This document shows positions 53,554 through 63,971 of a stretch of 64,000 bases of DNA, in pieces; position 1 is the stretch's first letter, and every line of letters begins with the position of its first letter. Under the pieces are notes generated by a model, which made no database searches, had not been told where the DNA came from, and worked only from the letters and a program-made list of their open reading frames with translations. This stretch comes from an uncultured Sphingorhabdus sp. Its GTDB lineage: Bacteria > Pseudomonadota > Alphaproteobacteria > Sphingomonadales > Sphingomonadaceae. The translations under genes and the position numbers were made by a program. The DNA lies in NCBI GenBank assembly GCA_947492905.1, contig CANLOL010000002.1, forward strand, positions 124,001 through 188,000. Direction: 5' to 3'.

Positions 53554-54612
53554 GTGTCCTATATTAAATCCATTGCCCCCGCATTGCCCGATTATCAAGT
53601 CAGTCAAGAAGAAGTCTTAGCTATATTAGCGAGAGCTAGAGGTGCAGAATTACCGCCGCGTCTCAAGCAGATATTGGGCAATAGCGGTATCGATAAACGT
53701 TATTTAGCAAAGCCCGCTGAATATTATTTGCAAGGACGCAGCTGGACAGAGCGCAGTGCCATTTATGCACAAACGGGCATGTCTATGGCAAAGAGCGCAT
53801 CTGAAAAAGCGCTGGATGAAGCTTCGTTAAAGGCAAGTGATATTGATGTAATCATATTTGTTTCAACGACGGGAACAGTCACGCCATCGATACCTACGGC
53901 CATGATAAAAGAATTGGGATTTCGGGATAATATTCAGACCGTCCCTGTTTTTGGATATGGTTGTGCGGGCGGATTATTGGGTCTACGGCTGGCCGATCAA
54001 ATGGCGGATGCAGGAGATAGTGGCCAGAATGTCTTGATGGTTGCATTGGAATTGTGCAGCCTATCCTATGATTATAGTCAATTTGATAAAAAGAATATGA
54101 TTGCCACAGCTCTTTTTGCAGATGGATGCGCAGCAGCGGTAATTAAAGGAAGCAAAGAGCAGGGTGATAAGCCTAAGTTCAGAAGCTTTGATCAAAAAAC
54201 ATGGCCCGATACGCGCGATATGATGGGATGGGATATAGGAGAAACAGGTTTTGATCTGGTGCTCGCACGCGACATACCGGCCTTTGTTGGTAATGACTTT
54301 GCGCCATTTTGCGATAGATTTTTAGAGAATGAAGGCTTGTCTCGTGCTGATATGGGCGAACCAGCCTGTCACCCGGGCGGTGGGCGCGTCGTAGATGCTT
54401 TGGATGATTATTTTGGTGATGAGGTTGGCAATATTGATACAACGCGTAATATATTGCGTCATCATGGTAATATGTCTTCACCGACGATATTATTTGTCCT
54501 TAAAGATTTATTGGCAGTTAATCCGACGAAGCCTATTGTGATGACAGCACTTGGCCCAGGTTTTACTGCGGCTGTCGGTATATTGGATCCAAAAGGAGCA
54601 GTGCATGGCTGA
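53554..54612 (+). CDS. Type III polyketide synthase
   Basis: The 352-residue enzyme has the catalytic triad of chalcone/stilbene synthase-like enzymes: C137 (VPVFGYGCAGGLLG), H273 (PACHPGGGRVVDAL) and N306 (RHHGNMSSPTIL). Bacterial members make alkylpyrones, alkylresorcinols or phloroglucinols from fatty acyl-CoA and malonyl-CoA. The start is GTG 53554, with a weak ribosome binding site. It overlaps by 8 bp an ICMT-like methyltransferase, an arrangement known from BpsA-BpsB and SrsA-SrsB, which make methylated phenolic lipids or pyrones. The product is inferred. Confidence 0.92.
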   Translation: MSYIKSIAPALPDYQVSQEEVLAILARARGAELPPRLKQILGNSGIDKRYLAKPAEYYLQGRSWTERSAIYAQTGMSMAKSASEKALDEASLKASDIDVIIFVSTTGTVTPSIPTAMIKELGFRDNIQTVPVFGYGCAGGLLGLRLADQMADAGDSGQNVLMVALELCSLSYDYSQFDKKNMIATALFADGCAAAVIKGSKEQGDKPKFRSFDQKTWPDTRDMMGWDIGETGFDLVLARDIPAFVGNDFAPFCDRFLENEGLSRADMGEPACHPGGGRVVDALDDYFGDEVGNIDTTRNILRHHGNMSSPTILFVLKDLLAVNPTKPIVMTALGPGFTAAVGILDPKGAVHG

Positions 54613-55132
54613 TATTTTTGCAATATTAAATGGGCCACCAACATGGGTTTTCTGGGTGCTTGCTTATTTGCTGGCGCAACGTTTGGGTGAGCTGGTATAT
54701 GCAAAGCGCAATACAGCGCGCCTTATATCCGAGGGCGCAAAAGAATATGGCGCAGATCATTATCATTATTTTATTTTACTGCATGGCAGCTGGATAATTG
54801 TGATGGTGATGCTGGCAAAGCCTGATCATGAGCTGAACCCTTATATATTGAATGCTTTTTTCCTCTCGCAAATATTACGATTTTGGACATTAGCATCAAT
54901 TGGCCGTTGGTGGACAACGCGCATTATTAGCGCACCGCATTTCCCGCGTGTGAAAAAAGGGCCTTATAAATTTCTGTCACATCCCAATTATACAGTGGTA
55001 GTTCTTGAAATTGCTATAGTGCCTCTACTGCTAGGGCTTTGGTGGGCAGCAATCCTATTTTCTGTGCTGAATGCAATTTTGTTGCGGCACCGCATTGGCA
55101 TAGAAGAGACTGTGCTTAGAGAGCGTGGTTGA
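54605..55132 (+). CDS. Isoprenylcysteine carboxyl methyltransferase-like membrane enzyme
   Basis: The 175-residue protein has about four membrane helices and the family C-terminal motif HFPRVKKGPYKFLSHPNYTVVVLEIAIVPLLLG...RIGIEETVL (SAM- and substrate-binding). Start 54605 overlaps the polyketide synthase stop. BpsB/SrsB, of this family, O-methylate alkylpyrones or phenolic lipids made by the neighbouring synthase, so it probably caps the same product. True isoprenylcysteine methylation is unlikely in bacteria. Confidence 0.88.
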   Translation: MADIFAILNGPPTWVFWVLAYLLAQRLGELVYAKRNTARLISEGAKEYGADHYHYFILLHGSWIIVMVMLAKPDHELNPYILNAFFLSQILRFWTLASIGRWWTTRIISAPHFPRVKKGPYKFLSHPNYTVVVLEIAIVPLLLGLWWAAILFSVLNAILLRHRIGIEETVLRERG

Positions 55133-55258
55133 ACGTTAATAATATTAAAAATTTATAGATTAACCAATATCTCGATATTATTTTAACGCTAATATTTAGC
55201 TTAACTTTATATTAAACAACTATACATAAAATCTTACTGTTTATTTTATGGGGGATTT

Positions 55259-55666
55259 ATGGAGTTAAGTAATATAGCTTTGGTTGGGTTGCCAGTAATT
55301 GTCTTTGCTAGCGTTTTCGACTGGTCAGAAGATGAAGTTGAACCCATAAACAGAGCAGAAGAATTTGTAGAAATTGTTAAGGGTGTAATTCCGACAGTCG
55401 ATGAGCAAGGCAATCATATGTCTATCAGTGCAGAAGGCAATACTATTATATTGAAGATGCAATTTGCAAATAATGAAATTTTTGATACTTTCTCACAAAC
55501 TCAAATTCAGAGGACTATGAAAAATGCTTTTTGTGTCGGTCATAGGCGCTCTACTAATAAAGGTATGAGGTTTAACAGTTACTTTAAGGAGGGTGTTAAA
55601 GTTCGTTTAGACTATGTGAATAATTATGGCTCCTTAGTTAAAGGCAACGCTATTAGTAAGTGCTAA
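55259..55666 (+). CDS. Hypothetical protein
   Basis: The 135-residue protein starts after GGGGGAT, a strong ribosome binding site. It has a short hydrophobic N-terminus (about 5-18, IALVGLPVIVFASV), perhaps a membrane anchor or signal, then a soluble part with a MSISAEGNTIILKMQFAN segment and a basic C-terminal half. I did not recognise it. It lies between the methyltransferase and the str operon on the same strand. Confidence 0.6.
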   Translation: MELSNIALVGLPVIVFASVFDWSEDEVEPINRAEEFVEIVKGVIPTVDEQGNHMSISAEGNTIILKMQFANNEIFDTFSQTQIQRTMKNAFCVGHRRSTNKGMRFNSYFKEGVKVRLDYVNNYGSLVKGNAISKC

Positions 55667-55774
55667 AGCATAGAATGTTGAGAACTCTGATTAAGAGGAT
55701 TGGTTTGAGATAGTATTTGCATGTTGATGCGGTAATCTTTCAATTTAATTGTGTTTGGGTATGTTCTTTCTAAC

Positions 55775-55803
55775 TTGACCTAAACCCGAATCCTCGTTAA
55801 AGG
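55775..55803 (+). promoter_or_regulatory. Candidate promoter of the str operon
   Basis: CTTGACC (TTGACC at 55775-55780) is followed at 17 bp by TAAAGG. It would give a leader of about 125 nt before rpsL. The -35 equals that before rpmB; the -10 is weak. The rest of the 270-bp gap holds no gene. Confidence 0.45.
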
Positions 55804-55936
55804 CCGCGCTTCTGTTTCAAAGTAATGGGCATGTCCTGTTTCTGTGTTTCCGAAATAATCACATTAGGCAAAACAATGGTGGTGGTTCGCATCATCAGAG
55901 TAACCCTAGAATTTCTAGATATAAGGTGAAGACTTT

Positions 55937-56308
55937 ATGCCAACAATTAATCAGCTGGTCCGCAAAGGCCGGGTGCCACAAAAGGTAAAATCAAAAGTAC
56001 CTGCTATGGAACAAAATCCGCAAAAGCGCGGTGTTTGCACAAGAGTTTATACAACGACCCCGAAAAAGCCTAATTCCGCATTGCGTAAGGTTGCCAAAGT
56101 GCGTCTTACAAACCAACGCGAAGTTATTAGCTATATTCCTGGTGAAGGCCATAACCTGCAAGAGCATAGTGTTGTTCTTATTCGTGGTGGCCGTGTTCGC
56201 GATCTTCCCGGTGTACGTTATCACGTGCTTCGCGGTGTTTTGGATACCCAAGGCGTTAAAGACCGTAAACAATCCCGTTCCAAATATGGCGCTAAGCGTC
56301 CTAAATAA
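55937..56308 (+). CDS. rpsL: 30S ribosomal protein S12
   Basis: The 123-residue protein has the S12 signature [18 protein letters not shown] and the [13 protein letters not shown] segment. The lysine of PKKPNS linked to streptomycin resistance is wild type. S12 lines the decoding centre. First gene of the str operon. Confidence 0.98.
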   Translation: MPTINQLVRKGRVPQKVKSKVPAMEQNPQKRGVCTRVYTTTPKKPNSALRKVAKVRLTNQREVISYIPGEGHNLQEHSVVLIRGGRVRDLPGVRYHVLRGVLDTQGVKDRKQSRSKYGAKRPK

Positions 56309-56323
56309 TCAGGAGAATAGAAA

Positions 56324-56794
56324 ATGGCACGTCGTCGTCGTCCGGAGAAACGGATAGTCCTTCCTGATCCTAAATTTGGAGATCAGGTTCTTTCAAAATT
56401 CATGAACAATTTGATGGTAGATGGTAAGAAATCTACTGCTGAGCGTATTGTATATGGTGCATTGGATGCTGTTGAAGCAAAAGCAAAAACAGAACCGTTG
56501 GCATTATTCCACGATGCTTTGAACAATATCAAACCTCAAGTAGAAGTTCGCTCTCGCCGTGTTGGTGGTGCAACTTATCAGGTGCCTGTTGATGTTCGTC
56601 CAGAGCGTGCGCAAGCCCTAGCCATTCGTTGGTTGGTTGGTGCGGCCCGTGGCCGCAGCGAAACAACCATGGCCGCTCGTCTATCAGGTGAGCTTATGGA
56701 TGCCGCTAATAACCGTGGTAACGCGGTTAAGAAGCGCGAAGACACCCACCGTATGGCAGATGCTAACCGTGCATTTGCGCATTACCGCTGGTAA
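56324..56794 (+). CDS. rpsG: 30S ribosomal protein S7
   Basis: The 156-residue protein starts [40 protein letters not shown], typical S7, and ends in RAFAHYRW. It nucleates assembly of the 30S head. It follows rpsL by 15 bp with AGGAGAATAG as ribosome binding site. Confidence 0.98.
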   Translation: MARRRRPEKRIVLPDPKFGDQVLSKFMNNLMVDGKKSTAERIVYGALDAVEAKAKTEPLALFHDALNNIKPQVEVRSRRVGGATYQVPVDVRPERAQALAIRWLVGAARGRSETTMAARLSGELMDAANNRGNAVKKREDTHRMADANRAFAHYRW

Positions 56795-56860
56795 TCATTT
56801 TGATATTCAGGCGACTGATAAATTCGGCTGTTTGAAAATAATTTGATAAATGAACTATTG

Positions 56861-56885
56861 GGGGCTGGCATTATCCGGCCCCTTT
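56861..56885 (+). terminator. Attenuator-like hairpin between rpsG and fusA
   Basis: GGGGCTGG and CCGGCCCC form an 8-bp GC-rich stem (one G-U) with a 6-nt loop and a short TTT tail. It may partly stop or regulate read-through to fusA. Confidence 0.4.
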
Positions 56886-56959
56886 CATTATAGGGCCTAT
56901 GAAATTGAGGTCGAACGCAACTTGATGGCATGAGCCATCGTATATACGGAGTATTTATC

Positions 56960-59053
56960 ATGGCACGCAGCCATCCACTGGAAAAATATCGTAATATTGG
57001 CATTATGGCGCATATTGACGCGGGTAAAACCACAACAACAGAGCGTATTCTTTATTATACAGGTAAATCCTATAAAATTGGCGAAGTGCATGATGGCGCA
57101 GCGACAATGGATTGGATGGAGCAAGAGCAAGAGCGCGGAATTACAATTACTTCTGCTGCTACCACTTGTTTTTGGACAGCTGACGATGGCAAAGGTGAAG
57201 AGCACCGCATTAACATTATTGATACGCCAGGACACGTTGATTTCACAATTGAAGTAGAGCGTTCTTTGCGTGTGCTTGATGGTGCTGTTGCTTGTTTTGA
57301 TGGTGTTGCAGGTGTTGAGCCGCAATCTGAGACAGTATGGCGTCAGGCTGATAAATATGGTGTGCCGCGTATGTGCTTCATCAACAAGCTTGATCGCACG
57401 GGCGCTGATTTCAAATATTGCGTTCAATCGATTATTGATCGTTTGGGCTCGACGCCTGCGGTTCTTTATTTGCCAATCGGCATAGAGGCGGATTTGATTG
57501 GCCTAGTTGATTTGGTGAACCAACGTTCAATCGTATGGAAAAATGATGGTCTAGGCGCTGAATTTGAATATGGCGACATTCCAGCTGATATGGCTGATGA
57601 AGCCGCACAATATCGCGAGCAGCTTATTGAACTTGCTGTTGAGCAAGATGATGATGTGATGGAGCAATATCTTGAGGGCAATGAGCCAGATGTTCCAACT
57701 TTGAAATCATTGATCCGCAAAGGCACATTGAACCAAAGCTTCGTTCCTGTTTGCTGCGGTAGTGCCTTTAAAAACAAAGGTGTTCAGCCATTGCTAGACG
57801 CAGTGATTGATTATCTGCCTAGCCCGCTTGACGTTCCAGCGATTGAAGGTGTGCTCTTGGATGGTGAAACTGCTGCAAATCGTCCCTCTAGTGATGATGA
57901 GCCATTTTCTGCGCTCGCATTTAAAGTGATGAACGATCCATTCGTAGGCTCGCTAACATTCTGCCGTATCTATTCAGGCAAGCTAGAAAAAGGCACAATC
58001 CTAAATTCTGTGAAGGATAAAAAGGAAAAAGTGGGCCGCATATTAGAGATGCACTCTAATGATCGTAAAGATATTGATGAAGCAATGGCGGGCGATATTG
58101 TTGCGCTTGCTGGTATGAAGGCGACCACCACAGGTGATACGCTTTGTGCATCTTCTGATCCGATTATTTTGGAGCGTATGGAATTTCCGGAGCCTGTTAT
58201 CGAGCTTTCTGTTGAACCAAAAACTAAAGCTGACCAAGAGAAGATGGGCGTTGCTCTAAATCGTTTGGCTGCCGAAGATCCATCATTCCGTGTGACCACC
58301 GATCATGAATCAGGTCAAACGATCATTAAGGGTATGGGTGAGCTTCACCTTGATATTCTTGTCGATCGTATGAAGCGCGAATTTAAAGTGGAAGCCAATG
58401 TTGGTGCTCCGCAGGTTGCTTATCGTGAATCGCTAAGCCGTGCAGTTGAAATTGATTATACCCACAAAAAACAATCTGGTGGTTCTGGTCAATTTGCGCG
58501 CGTTAAATTTGAAGTCACGCCTGGTGAGCGCGGTGCTGGTATTACCTTTAACGATGAAATTAAAGGCGGTAATATTCCTAAAGAATATATTCCATCTGTT
58601 GAAAAAGGTATGCGCGAAACCGCAGAGACAGGTTCTCTAATCGGTTTCCCAATTATCGATTTTGATATTCGTCTTTATGATGGTGCTTACCATGATGTTG
58701 ACTCCTCAGCATTGGCATTTGAGATTGCGGGCCGTGCAGCGATGCGTGAAGCCGCTCAAAAATCTGGCATTCAATTGTTAGAGCCTGTGATGAAGGTTGA
58801 AGTTGTGACACCTGAAGAATATTTGGGTGATGTTATTGGTGATATGAACAGTCGCCGTGGTCAAATCCAAGGCACAGATAGCCGCGGTAATGCGCAGGTG
58901 GTTGATTCAATGGTGCCATTGGCCAACATGTTTGGTTATGTGAATGAGCTGCGTTCATTCACGCAAGGCCGCGCACAATATAGCATGCAATTCTCTCATT
59001 ATGAGCCTGTACCAAATAATGTTGCAGAAGAATTAAGAGAGAAGATGGCTTAA
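56960..59053 (+). CDS. fusA: Elongation factor G
   Basis: The 697-residue GTPase has [14 protein letters not shown] (G1), DTPGHVDF (G3) and NKLDRTGA (G4) and the five usual domains. It drives translocation. Start 56960 ([20 protein letters not shown]) follows ACGGAG; the open frame reaches back to 56930. Confidence 0.97.
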   Translation: MARSHPLEKYRNIGIMAHIDAGKTTTTERILYYTGKSYKIGEVHDGAATMDWMEQEQERGITITSAATTCFWTADDGKGEEHRINIIDTPGHVDFTIEVERSLRVLDGAVACFDGVAGVEPQSETVWRQADKYGVPRMCFINKLDRTGADFKYCVQSIIDRLGSTPAVLYLPIGIEADLIGLVDLVNQRSIVWKNDGLGAEFEYGDIPADMADEAAQYREQLIELAVEQDDDVMEQYLEGNEPDVPTLKSLIRKGTLNQSFVPVCCGSAFKNKGVQPLLDAVIDYLPSPLDVPAIEGVLLDGETAANRPSSDDEPFSALAFKVMNDPFVGSLTFCRIYSGKLEKGTILNSVKDKKEKVGRILEMHSNDRKDIDEAMAGDIVALAGMKATTTGDTLCASSDPIILERMEFPEPVIELSVEPKTKADQEKMGVALNRLAAEDPSFRVTTDHESGQTIIKGMGELHLDILVDRMKREFKVEANVGAPQVAYRESLSRAVEIDYTHKKQSGGSGQFARVKFEVTPGERGAGITFNDEIKGGNIPKEYIPSVEKGMRETAETGSLIGFPIIDFDIRLYDGAYHDVDSSALAFEIAGRAAMREAAQKSGIQLLEPVMKVEVVTPEEYLGDVIGDMNSRRGQIQGTDSRGNAQVVDSMVPLANMFGYVNELRSFTQGRAQYSMQFSHYEPVPNNVAEELREKMA

Positions 59054-59177
59054 GCAATAGGGTTACGAGAATATCGTAATCTATAATTGGATAGCGGTAT
59101 CCCAAGGATGCCAATATCAACAGGTCTCATGATTGTTACAAATCATCATTTATTGATGGTAAATTGCACTCTAAGGC

Positions 59178-59206
59178 TTGACAATCGCTCCTAATCGCGC
59201 CAATGC
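59178..59206 (+). promoter_or_regulatory. Weak candidate promoter of tuf
   Basis: CTTGACA (TTGACA at 59178-59183) is a perfect -35, but the hexamer at 17 bp (CAATGC) is a poor -10. The 197-bp fusA-tuf gap would allow separate control. Confidence 0.35.
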
Positions 59207-59250
59207 GCGCGTCACGAGCTAATATAGTTTGAATATAAAGGTAGGATATA

Positions 59251-60441
59251 ATGGCAAAAGCAAAGTTTGAACGGAACAAGCCGCACTGTAACATTGGCAC
59301 CATTGGTCACGTTGACCACGGTAAAACCACACTTACAGCGGCAATTACAAAAGTACTTGCTGAATCAACCGGCGGTGAAGCTGTTGATTTTGCAAACATC
59401 GATAAAGCTCCTGAAGAGCGTGAGCGCGGTATCACTATTTCAACGGCGCACGTTGAATATGAAACAGAAGGCCGTCACTATGCGCACGTTGATTGCCCAG
59501 GACACGCTGACTATGTGAAAAACATGATCACTGGTGCTGCTCAAATGGATGGTGCTATCTTGGTGGTTAACGCTGCTGATGGTCCAATGCCACAAACAAA
59601 AGAGCACATCTTGCTTGCTCGCCAAGTTGGTGTTCCAGCTATGGTTGTTTTCATGAACAAAGTTGACCAAGTTGACGATGAAGAATTGCTTGAGTTGGTT
59701 GAGATGGAAATTCGTGAACTTCTATCTGAATATGATTTCCCAGGTGATGATATTCCTATCGTTTCTGGTTCAGCACTTGCTGCTCTTGAAGGTCGCGACG
59801 ACAATATTGGTAAAGAAAAAATTCTTGAGCTTATGAAAGCTGTTGATGATTTCATTCCACAGCCTGATCGTCCAGTTGATAAAGATTTCTTGATGCCAGT
59901 GGAAGACGTGTTCTCAATCTCTGGTCGTGGTACTGTTGTTACAGGCCGCGTAGAAACCGGTATTGTGAATGTTGGTGACGAAGTTGAAATCGTTGGTATC
60001 AAAGATACAACAAAAACAACCGTTACTGGTGTTGAAATGTTCCGTAAATTGCTAGATTCAGGTGAGGCTGGCGATAACATTGGTGCATTGGTTCGCGGTA
60101 TTGCTCGTGAAGACGTTGAGCGTGGTCAGGTTCTATGTAAGCCTGGTAGCGTTACACCGCACACAGAATTCTCTGCAGAAGTTTATGTACTTTCTAAAGA
60201 TGAAGGTGGTCGTCACACACCATTCTTCGCTAACTATCGTCCACAATTCTACTTCCGTACAACGGACGTTACTGGCGAAGTTATTCTTCCAGAAGGTACC
60301 GAGATGGTAATGCCTGGTGATAATGTAACAATCAGCGTTAAACTGATTGCTCCAATCGCGATGGACCAAGGATTGCGTTTCGCTATCCGTGAAGGTGGTC
60401 GTACTGTTGGTTCAGGGGTTGTCGGATCGATAACTAAGTAA
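59251..60441 (+). CDS. tuf: Elongation factor Tu
   Basis: The 396-residue GTPase has [10 protein letters not shown] (G1), DCPGHADY (G3) and NKVD (G4) and three domains. It brings aminoacyl-tRNA to the ribosome. AGGATATA precedes the ATG. It is the last gene of the str operon; a terminator follows. Confidence 0.98.
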   Translation: MAKAKFERNKPHCNIGTIGHVDHGKTTLTAAITKVLAESTGGEAVDFANIDKAPEERERGITISTAHVEYETEGRHYAHVDCPGHADYVKNMITGAAQMDGAILVVNAADGPMPQTKEHILLARQVGVPAMVVFMNKVDQVDDEELLELVEMEIRELLSEYDFPGDDIPIVSGSALAALEGRDDNIGKEKILELMKAVDDFIPQPDRPVDKDFLMPVEDVFSISGRGTVVTGRVETGIVNVGDEVEIVGIKDTTKTTVTGVEMFRKLLDSGEAGDNIGALVRGIAREDVERGQVLCKPGSVTPHTEFSAEVYVLSKDEGGRHTPFFANYRPQFYFRTTDVTGEVILPEGTEMVMPGDNVTISVKLIAPIAMDQGLRFAIREGGRTVGSGVVGSITK

Positions 60442-60449
60442 TATAGAAG

Positions 60450-60493
60450 CTCACACCGACTGATTCGCTTGAATTGGTCGGTTTGAGATTTTT
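60450..60493 (+). terminator. Hairpin with T run after tuf
   Basis: CTCACACCGAC and GTCGGTTTGAG pair at 10 of 11 positions, with a 16-nt loop and five T after one A. It starts 9 bp after the tuf stop. Confidence 0.7.
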
Positions 60494-60496
60494 GGG

Positions 60497-60536
60497 TTCA
60501 CCTCCTATTTTACCTGATGGCAGGATATGGGGTGAA
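60497..60536 (+). promoter_or_regulatory. Nested hairpin in the rpsJ leader
   Basis: TTCACCTC pairs with GGGGTGAA around an inner CCTG-ATGG-CAGG hairpin, 38 bp before the rpsJ start. It may be part of the S10 operon leader that answers to a ribosomal protein, but no known leader was matched. Confidence 0.4.
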
Positions 60537-60573
60537 TTTATTTTTTGGCTCTTTGATATTGGTATAATTGACT

Positions 60574-60885
60574 ATGGAAACGCAGAATATTCGTATTCGT
60601 CTTAAGGCATTTGATCATCGTGTGCTTGATCAAGCAACGCAAGAAATCGCCGAAACAGCGCGCCGCACTGGCGCATTAATCCGTGGTCCTATACCATTGC
60701 CGACCCGCATTGAAAAATTCACGGTTAACCGTGGACCTCACGTTAACAAAAAATCACGTGAGCAATTTGAGGTACGGACATATAAAAGGTTGCTCGATAT
60801 TGTGCAGCCTACACCAGAAACAGTTGATGCTTTGATGAAGCTTGATCTGGCTGCTGGTGTAAATGTTGAAATTAAGCTTGCTTAA
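60574..60885 (+). CDS. rpsJ: 30S ribosomal protein S10
   Basis: The 103-residue protein begins [34 protein letters not shown], the S10 signature. Start 60574 (ATG); TTG 60568 is in frame just upstream. First gene of the S10 operon; also the antitermination factor NusE. Confidence 0.97.
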   Translation: METQNIRIRLKAFDHRVLDQATQEIAETARRTGALIRGPIPLPTRIEKFTVNRGPHVNKKSREQFEVRTYKRLLDIVQPTPETVDALMKLDLAAGVNVEIKLA

Positions 60886-60906
60886 TTCGTAAGAATTGCG
60901 CAAGAG

Positions 60907-61047
60907 GCATCGCAAGATGCGCGGTATGACATTTTCATACCCGACGACATAGGAATACCGCCGGTTCTTCCGCAAGGAATCGACCGGGCTGCGTTCCCCG
61001 TCTCGCTTATTACTCACCTGGGTAATCGGCACCTAGCCCGGACGGGG
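60907..61047 (+). ncRNA. Candidate structured leader with pseudoknot between rpsJ and rplC
   Basis: The 246-nt gap before rplC holds a dense set of paired elements. GCATC-GCAA-GATGC at 60907-60920 and TTCC-GCAA-GGAA at 60968-60979 have GNRA tetraloops. GGTATG/CATACC pair at 60923-60941. CCGGGCT (60984-60990) pairs with AGCCCGG (61035-61041), and CCCCGTC (60996-61002) with GACGGGG (61041-61047); the two cross, forming a pseudoknot, with an ATTAC/GTAAT hairpin inside. It is likely a cis-acting RNA that senses a ribosomal protein (for example L3 or L4). The rplC ribosome binding site lies 70 nt downstream. Confidence 0.6.
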
Positions 61048-61131
61048 CTCAGCATAAATTTGGGTTAGACGAATTTTAATCACGCCCGTGGAGCAATGGT
61101 GCTGCATGGGCCTCTGTGAAGGAGAAAGGTC

Positions 61132-61914
61132 ATGCGCACTGGCGTGATCGCGAAAAAAATGGGTATGATGCGCATCTTCCAAGAAGATGGTCAGCATGTT
61201 CCTGTTACCGTATTGGCTCTTGAGGGATGCCAAGTGGTCGGAAACCGCAGCAACGAAACGGACGGTTATTTAGCTGTTCGTGTAGGTTCTGGGGTCCGTA
61301 AAGCGAAAAATATTAATAAACCTCAACGCGAAGAGCTTGCAAAAGCATCAGTAGAGCCAAAAGCTCGTATCGCTGAATTCCGTGTTGATAGCGAAGAAGC
61401 TCTATTACCAGTTGGTGCTGTTTTATCAGCCGATCATTTTGTTGATGGTCAAATGGTTGATGTAACTGGCCACACGCAAGGTAAAGGCTTTGCTGGCGCT
61501 ATGAAGCGTTGGAACTTTGGTGGTCTTCGTGCAACGCACGGTGTGTCATTGTCTCACCGTTCGCATGGTTCAACGGGTAACCGTCAAGATCCTGGTAAAG
61601 TGTTTAAGGGTAAGAAAATGGCTGGTCACATGGGTGATCGTCAACGTACCCAACAAAATCTTGAAATTGTTCGTACCGACTCAGAGCGCGGTTTGATCTT
61701 TGTAAAAGGATCAGTACCTGGTGCTAAAAATGGTTGGTTGATGGTTCGCGATTCTGTGAAACTTCCTTCACCAGAAGGTGCGCCATTCCCCGCTTCTTTG
61801 AAAGCGGATAATGATGCAGCAGAAAAGCCCGTTGATACAGCAGTTGAGGCAGGTGCAGATACATCAGCTGAAGCTCCTGCAGCTGAAGAAACAAAAACGG
61901 AAGGGGAGGGCTAA
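61132..61914 (+). CDS. rplC: 50S ribosomal protein L3
   Basis: The 260-residue protein has [36 protein letters not shown] and the central loop [37 protein letters not shown] of L3. It ends in an acidic low-complexity tail (about 222-260) seen in alphaproteobacterial L3. GAAGGAG precedes the start. A structured leader lies upstream. Confidence 0.97.
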   Translation: MRTGVIAKKMGMMRIFQEDGQHVPVTVLALEGCQVVGNRSNETDGYLAVRVGSGVRKAKNINKPQREELAKASVEPKARIAEFRVDSEEALLPVGAVLSADHFVDGQMVDVTGHTQGKGFAGAMKRWNFGGLRATHGVSLSHRSHGSTGNRQDPGKVFKGKKMAGHMGDRQRTQQNLEIVRTDSERGLIFVKGSVPGAKNGWLMVRDSVKLPSPEGAPFPASLKADNDAAEKPVDTAVEAGADTSAEAPAAEETKTEGEG

Positions 61915-61917
61915 GAC

Positions 61918-62544
61918 ATGAAATTAAAAGTACAAACCCTCGAAGCAAAAGCAAAAGGCGATATTGAATTGTCTGATGATGTGTTTGGCCTAGAGCCTCG
62001 CGCTGACATTTTGCACCGTGTCGTTAATTGGCAGCGTGAAAAAGCACGTGCTACTGCGCGTCCAACGCGTGAACGTAGTGATGTTGCGCGCACTGGTAAG
62101 AAGTTCGGCAAGCAAAAAGGTGGCGGTACTGCCCGTCACGGTGATCGCCGTGCTCCTATCTTTATCGGTGGTGGTAAAGCGCATGGTGCACGTCTTCGTG
62201 ATTTTAATCCATCATTGAACAAGAAAATTCGTGCCTTAGGTCTAAAAATGGCTCTTTCTGCAAAAGCAAAAGCTGGCACATTAATCATTGTTGATAATTT
62301 GGATGTGAAAGCACCCAAAACACAGGCTCTTAAATCTCAGTTGGATAAATTGGGTTTTGGACGCACAGCATTGGTTATTGATGGCGAAGCGGTAAATGAT
62401 AATTTCCGTAAAGCGTCATCTAATTTGATTGGTCTTGATGTAATGGCTGCTTCTGGTGCAAATGTTTATGACATTTTGAACCATGAAACTTTGGTTTTGA
62501 CAAAAGCAGGCGTCGAAAAATTGGAGGCGCGTTTCAATGGCTAA
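61918..62544 (+). CDS. rplD: 50S ribosomal protein L4
   Basis: The 208-residue protein has [33 protein letters not shown], the L4 loop. In E. coli L4 represses the S10 operon by binding its leader; the structured gap before rplC is a candidate for such control here. It overlaps rplW by 8 bp. Confidence 0.97.
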   Translation: MKLKVQTLEAKAKGDIELSDDVFGLEPRADILHRVVNWQREKARATARPTRERSDVARTGKKFGKQKGGGTARHGDRRAPIFIGGGKAHGARLRDFNPSLNKKIRALGLKMALSAKAKAGTLIIVDNLDVKAPKTQALKSQLDKLGFGRTALVIDGEAVNDNFRKASSNLIGLDVMAASGANVYDILNHETLVLTKAGVEKLEARFNG

Positions 62545-62845
62545 AAAAGATACCATAGATAATCGTCATTATGATGTGATTGTGTCGCCTCATATTACAG
62601 AAAAATCGACATTACTCAGCGAGAATAATGCGGTAGTTTTCAAGGTTTCTGGTGATAGCACGAAACCACAAATTAAAGCTGCTGTTGAAGCATTGTTCGA
62701 CGTTAAAGTGCTTCGCGTAAACACTCTGATCCAAAAGGGTAAGGTTAAGCGCTGGCGCGGACGTCCGTATCGCCGTAATGACATTAAAAAAGCAGTTGTG
62801 ACTTTGGCTGAAGGCCAAACAATCGACGTAACCACGGGGGTTTAA
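62537..62845 (+). CDS. rplW: 50S ribosomal protein L23
   Basis: The 102-residue protein has [25 protein letters not shown] and [26 protein letters not shown], the L23 signature. L23 forms the docking site for SRP and trigger factor at the tunnel exit. It overlaps rplD by 8 bp. Confidence 0.97.
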   Translation: MAKKDTIDNRHYDVIVSPHITEKSTLLSENNAVVFKVSGDSTKPQIKAAVEALFDVKVLRVNTLIQKGKVKRWRGRPYRRNDIKKAVVTLAEGQTIDVTTGV

Positions 62846-62855
62846 GGCTTAAATC

Positions 62856-63692
62856 ATGGCATTAAAAAGTTATAAACCAACCAGCCCAGCTCGTCGCGGT
62901 CTTGTTCTAGTAGACAAATCATCTTTGTTTAAAGGCAAGCCTGTTAAAGCTCTGGTCCATGGTAAGAATAAAACGGGTGGCCGTAACAATAAAGGTCATG
63001 TGACAGCGCGCGGTATTGGCGGCGGTCATAAGCAAAAATATCGTATTATCGACTTTAAGCGTCGTAAATTTGATGTTCCTGCTACTGTTGAGCGTCTTGA
63101 GTATGATCCAAATCGCAGTGCATTCATTGCGCTCATCAAATATGAAGATGGTGAGCAAAGCTATATTATTGCACCGCAACGCTTAGCAGTAGGTGATACT
63201 GTTGTGGCTGGTGAGAAAACAGATGTGAAGCCTGGTAATGCGATGTTATTGTCGCAAATGCCAGTTGGTACCATTTGTCACAATATCGAGATGAAGCCTA
63301 ACAAAGGTGGTCAGATTGCACGCGCAGCTGGTACTTATGTACAATTGGTTGGTCGTGATCGCGGTATGGTGATTGTGCGTTTGAATAGCGGTGAGCAACG
63401 TTATGTTCGCGGTGATTGCATGGGGACAGTTGGTGCTGTTTCTAATCCAGATAATTCAAACCAAACATTGGCTAAAGCAGGCCGTAATCGTTGGGCAGGC
63501 AAACGTCCGCTTACACGTGGTGTTGCTAAAAACCCTGTTGATCACCCTCATGGTGGTGGTGAAGGTCGTACTTCGGGTGGTCGTCACCCAGTTACACCTT
63601 GGGGCAAGCCAACTAAAGGTGCTCGCACTCGTAAGAATAAGCAGACAGATCGTATGATTATTCGTTCTCGTCACGCGAAGAAGAAGAGGTAA
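62856..63692 (+). CDS. rplB: 50S ribosomal protein L2
   Basis: The 278-residue protein has [17 protein letters not shown] and the C-terminal [30 protein letters not shown] segment of L2, near the peptidyl transferase centre. Normal length. Confidence 0.98.
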   Translation: MALKSYKPTSPARRGLVLVDKSSLFKGKPVKALVHGKNKTGGRNNKGHVTARGIGGGHKQKYRIIDFKRRKFDVPATVERLEYDPNRSAFIALIKYEDGEQSYIIAPQRLAVGDTVVAGEKTDVKPGNAMLLSQMPVGTICHNIEMKPNKGGQIARAAGTYVQLVGRDRGMVIVRLNSGEQRYVRGDCMGTVGAVSNPDNSNQTLAKAGRNRWAGKRPLTRGVAKNPVDHPHGGGEGRTSGGRHPVTPWGKPTKGARTRKNKQTDRMIIRSRHAKKKR

Positions 63693-63695
63693 ATA

Positions 63696-63971
63696 ATGGC
63701 TCGTTCTGTTTGGAAAGGTCCTTTTGTAGACCTATATTTGCTTAAGAAAGCCGAAGACGCACAAGAAAGCGGAGCCCGCGCTCCGATCAAAACTTGGTCA
63801 CGTCGTTCAACGGTTCTTCCGCAATTCGTTGGTTTGACCTTCAATGTTTATAATGGCCAGAAATTTATTCCTGTGTCTGTAAACGAAGATATGGTTGGCC
63901 ATAAGCTTGGTGAATTTGCTCCTACCCGTAATTATTACGGTCATGGCGCAGACAAGAAGGGTAAACGCTAA
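63696..63971 (+). CDS. rpsS: 30S ribosomal protein S19
   Basis: The 91-residue protein starts [20 protein letters not shown] and ends in the S19 motif [22 protein letters not shown]. Three bases separate it from rplB; its stop overlaps the rplV start by 1 bp. Confidence 0.98.
   Translation: MARSVWKGPFVDLYLLKKAEDAQESGARAPIKTWSRRSTVLPQFVGLTFNVYNGQKFIPVSVNEDMVGHKLGEFAPTRNYYGHGADKKGKR

Noticed and set aside
59054-60573. tRNA genes around tuf, as seen in some bacteria
   Set aside because: No cloverleaf or TTCGANNC T-loop was found in the gaps.
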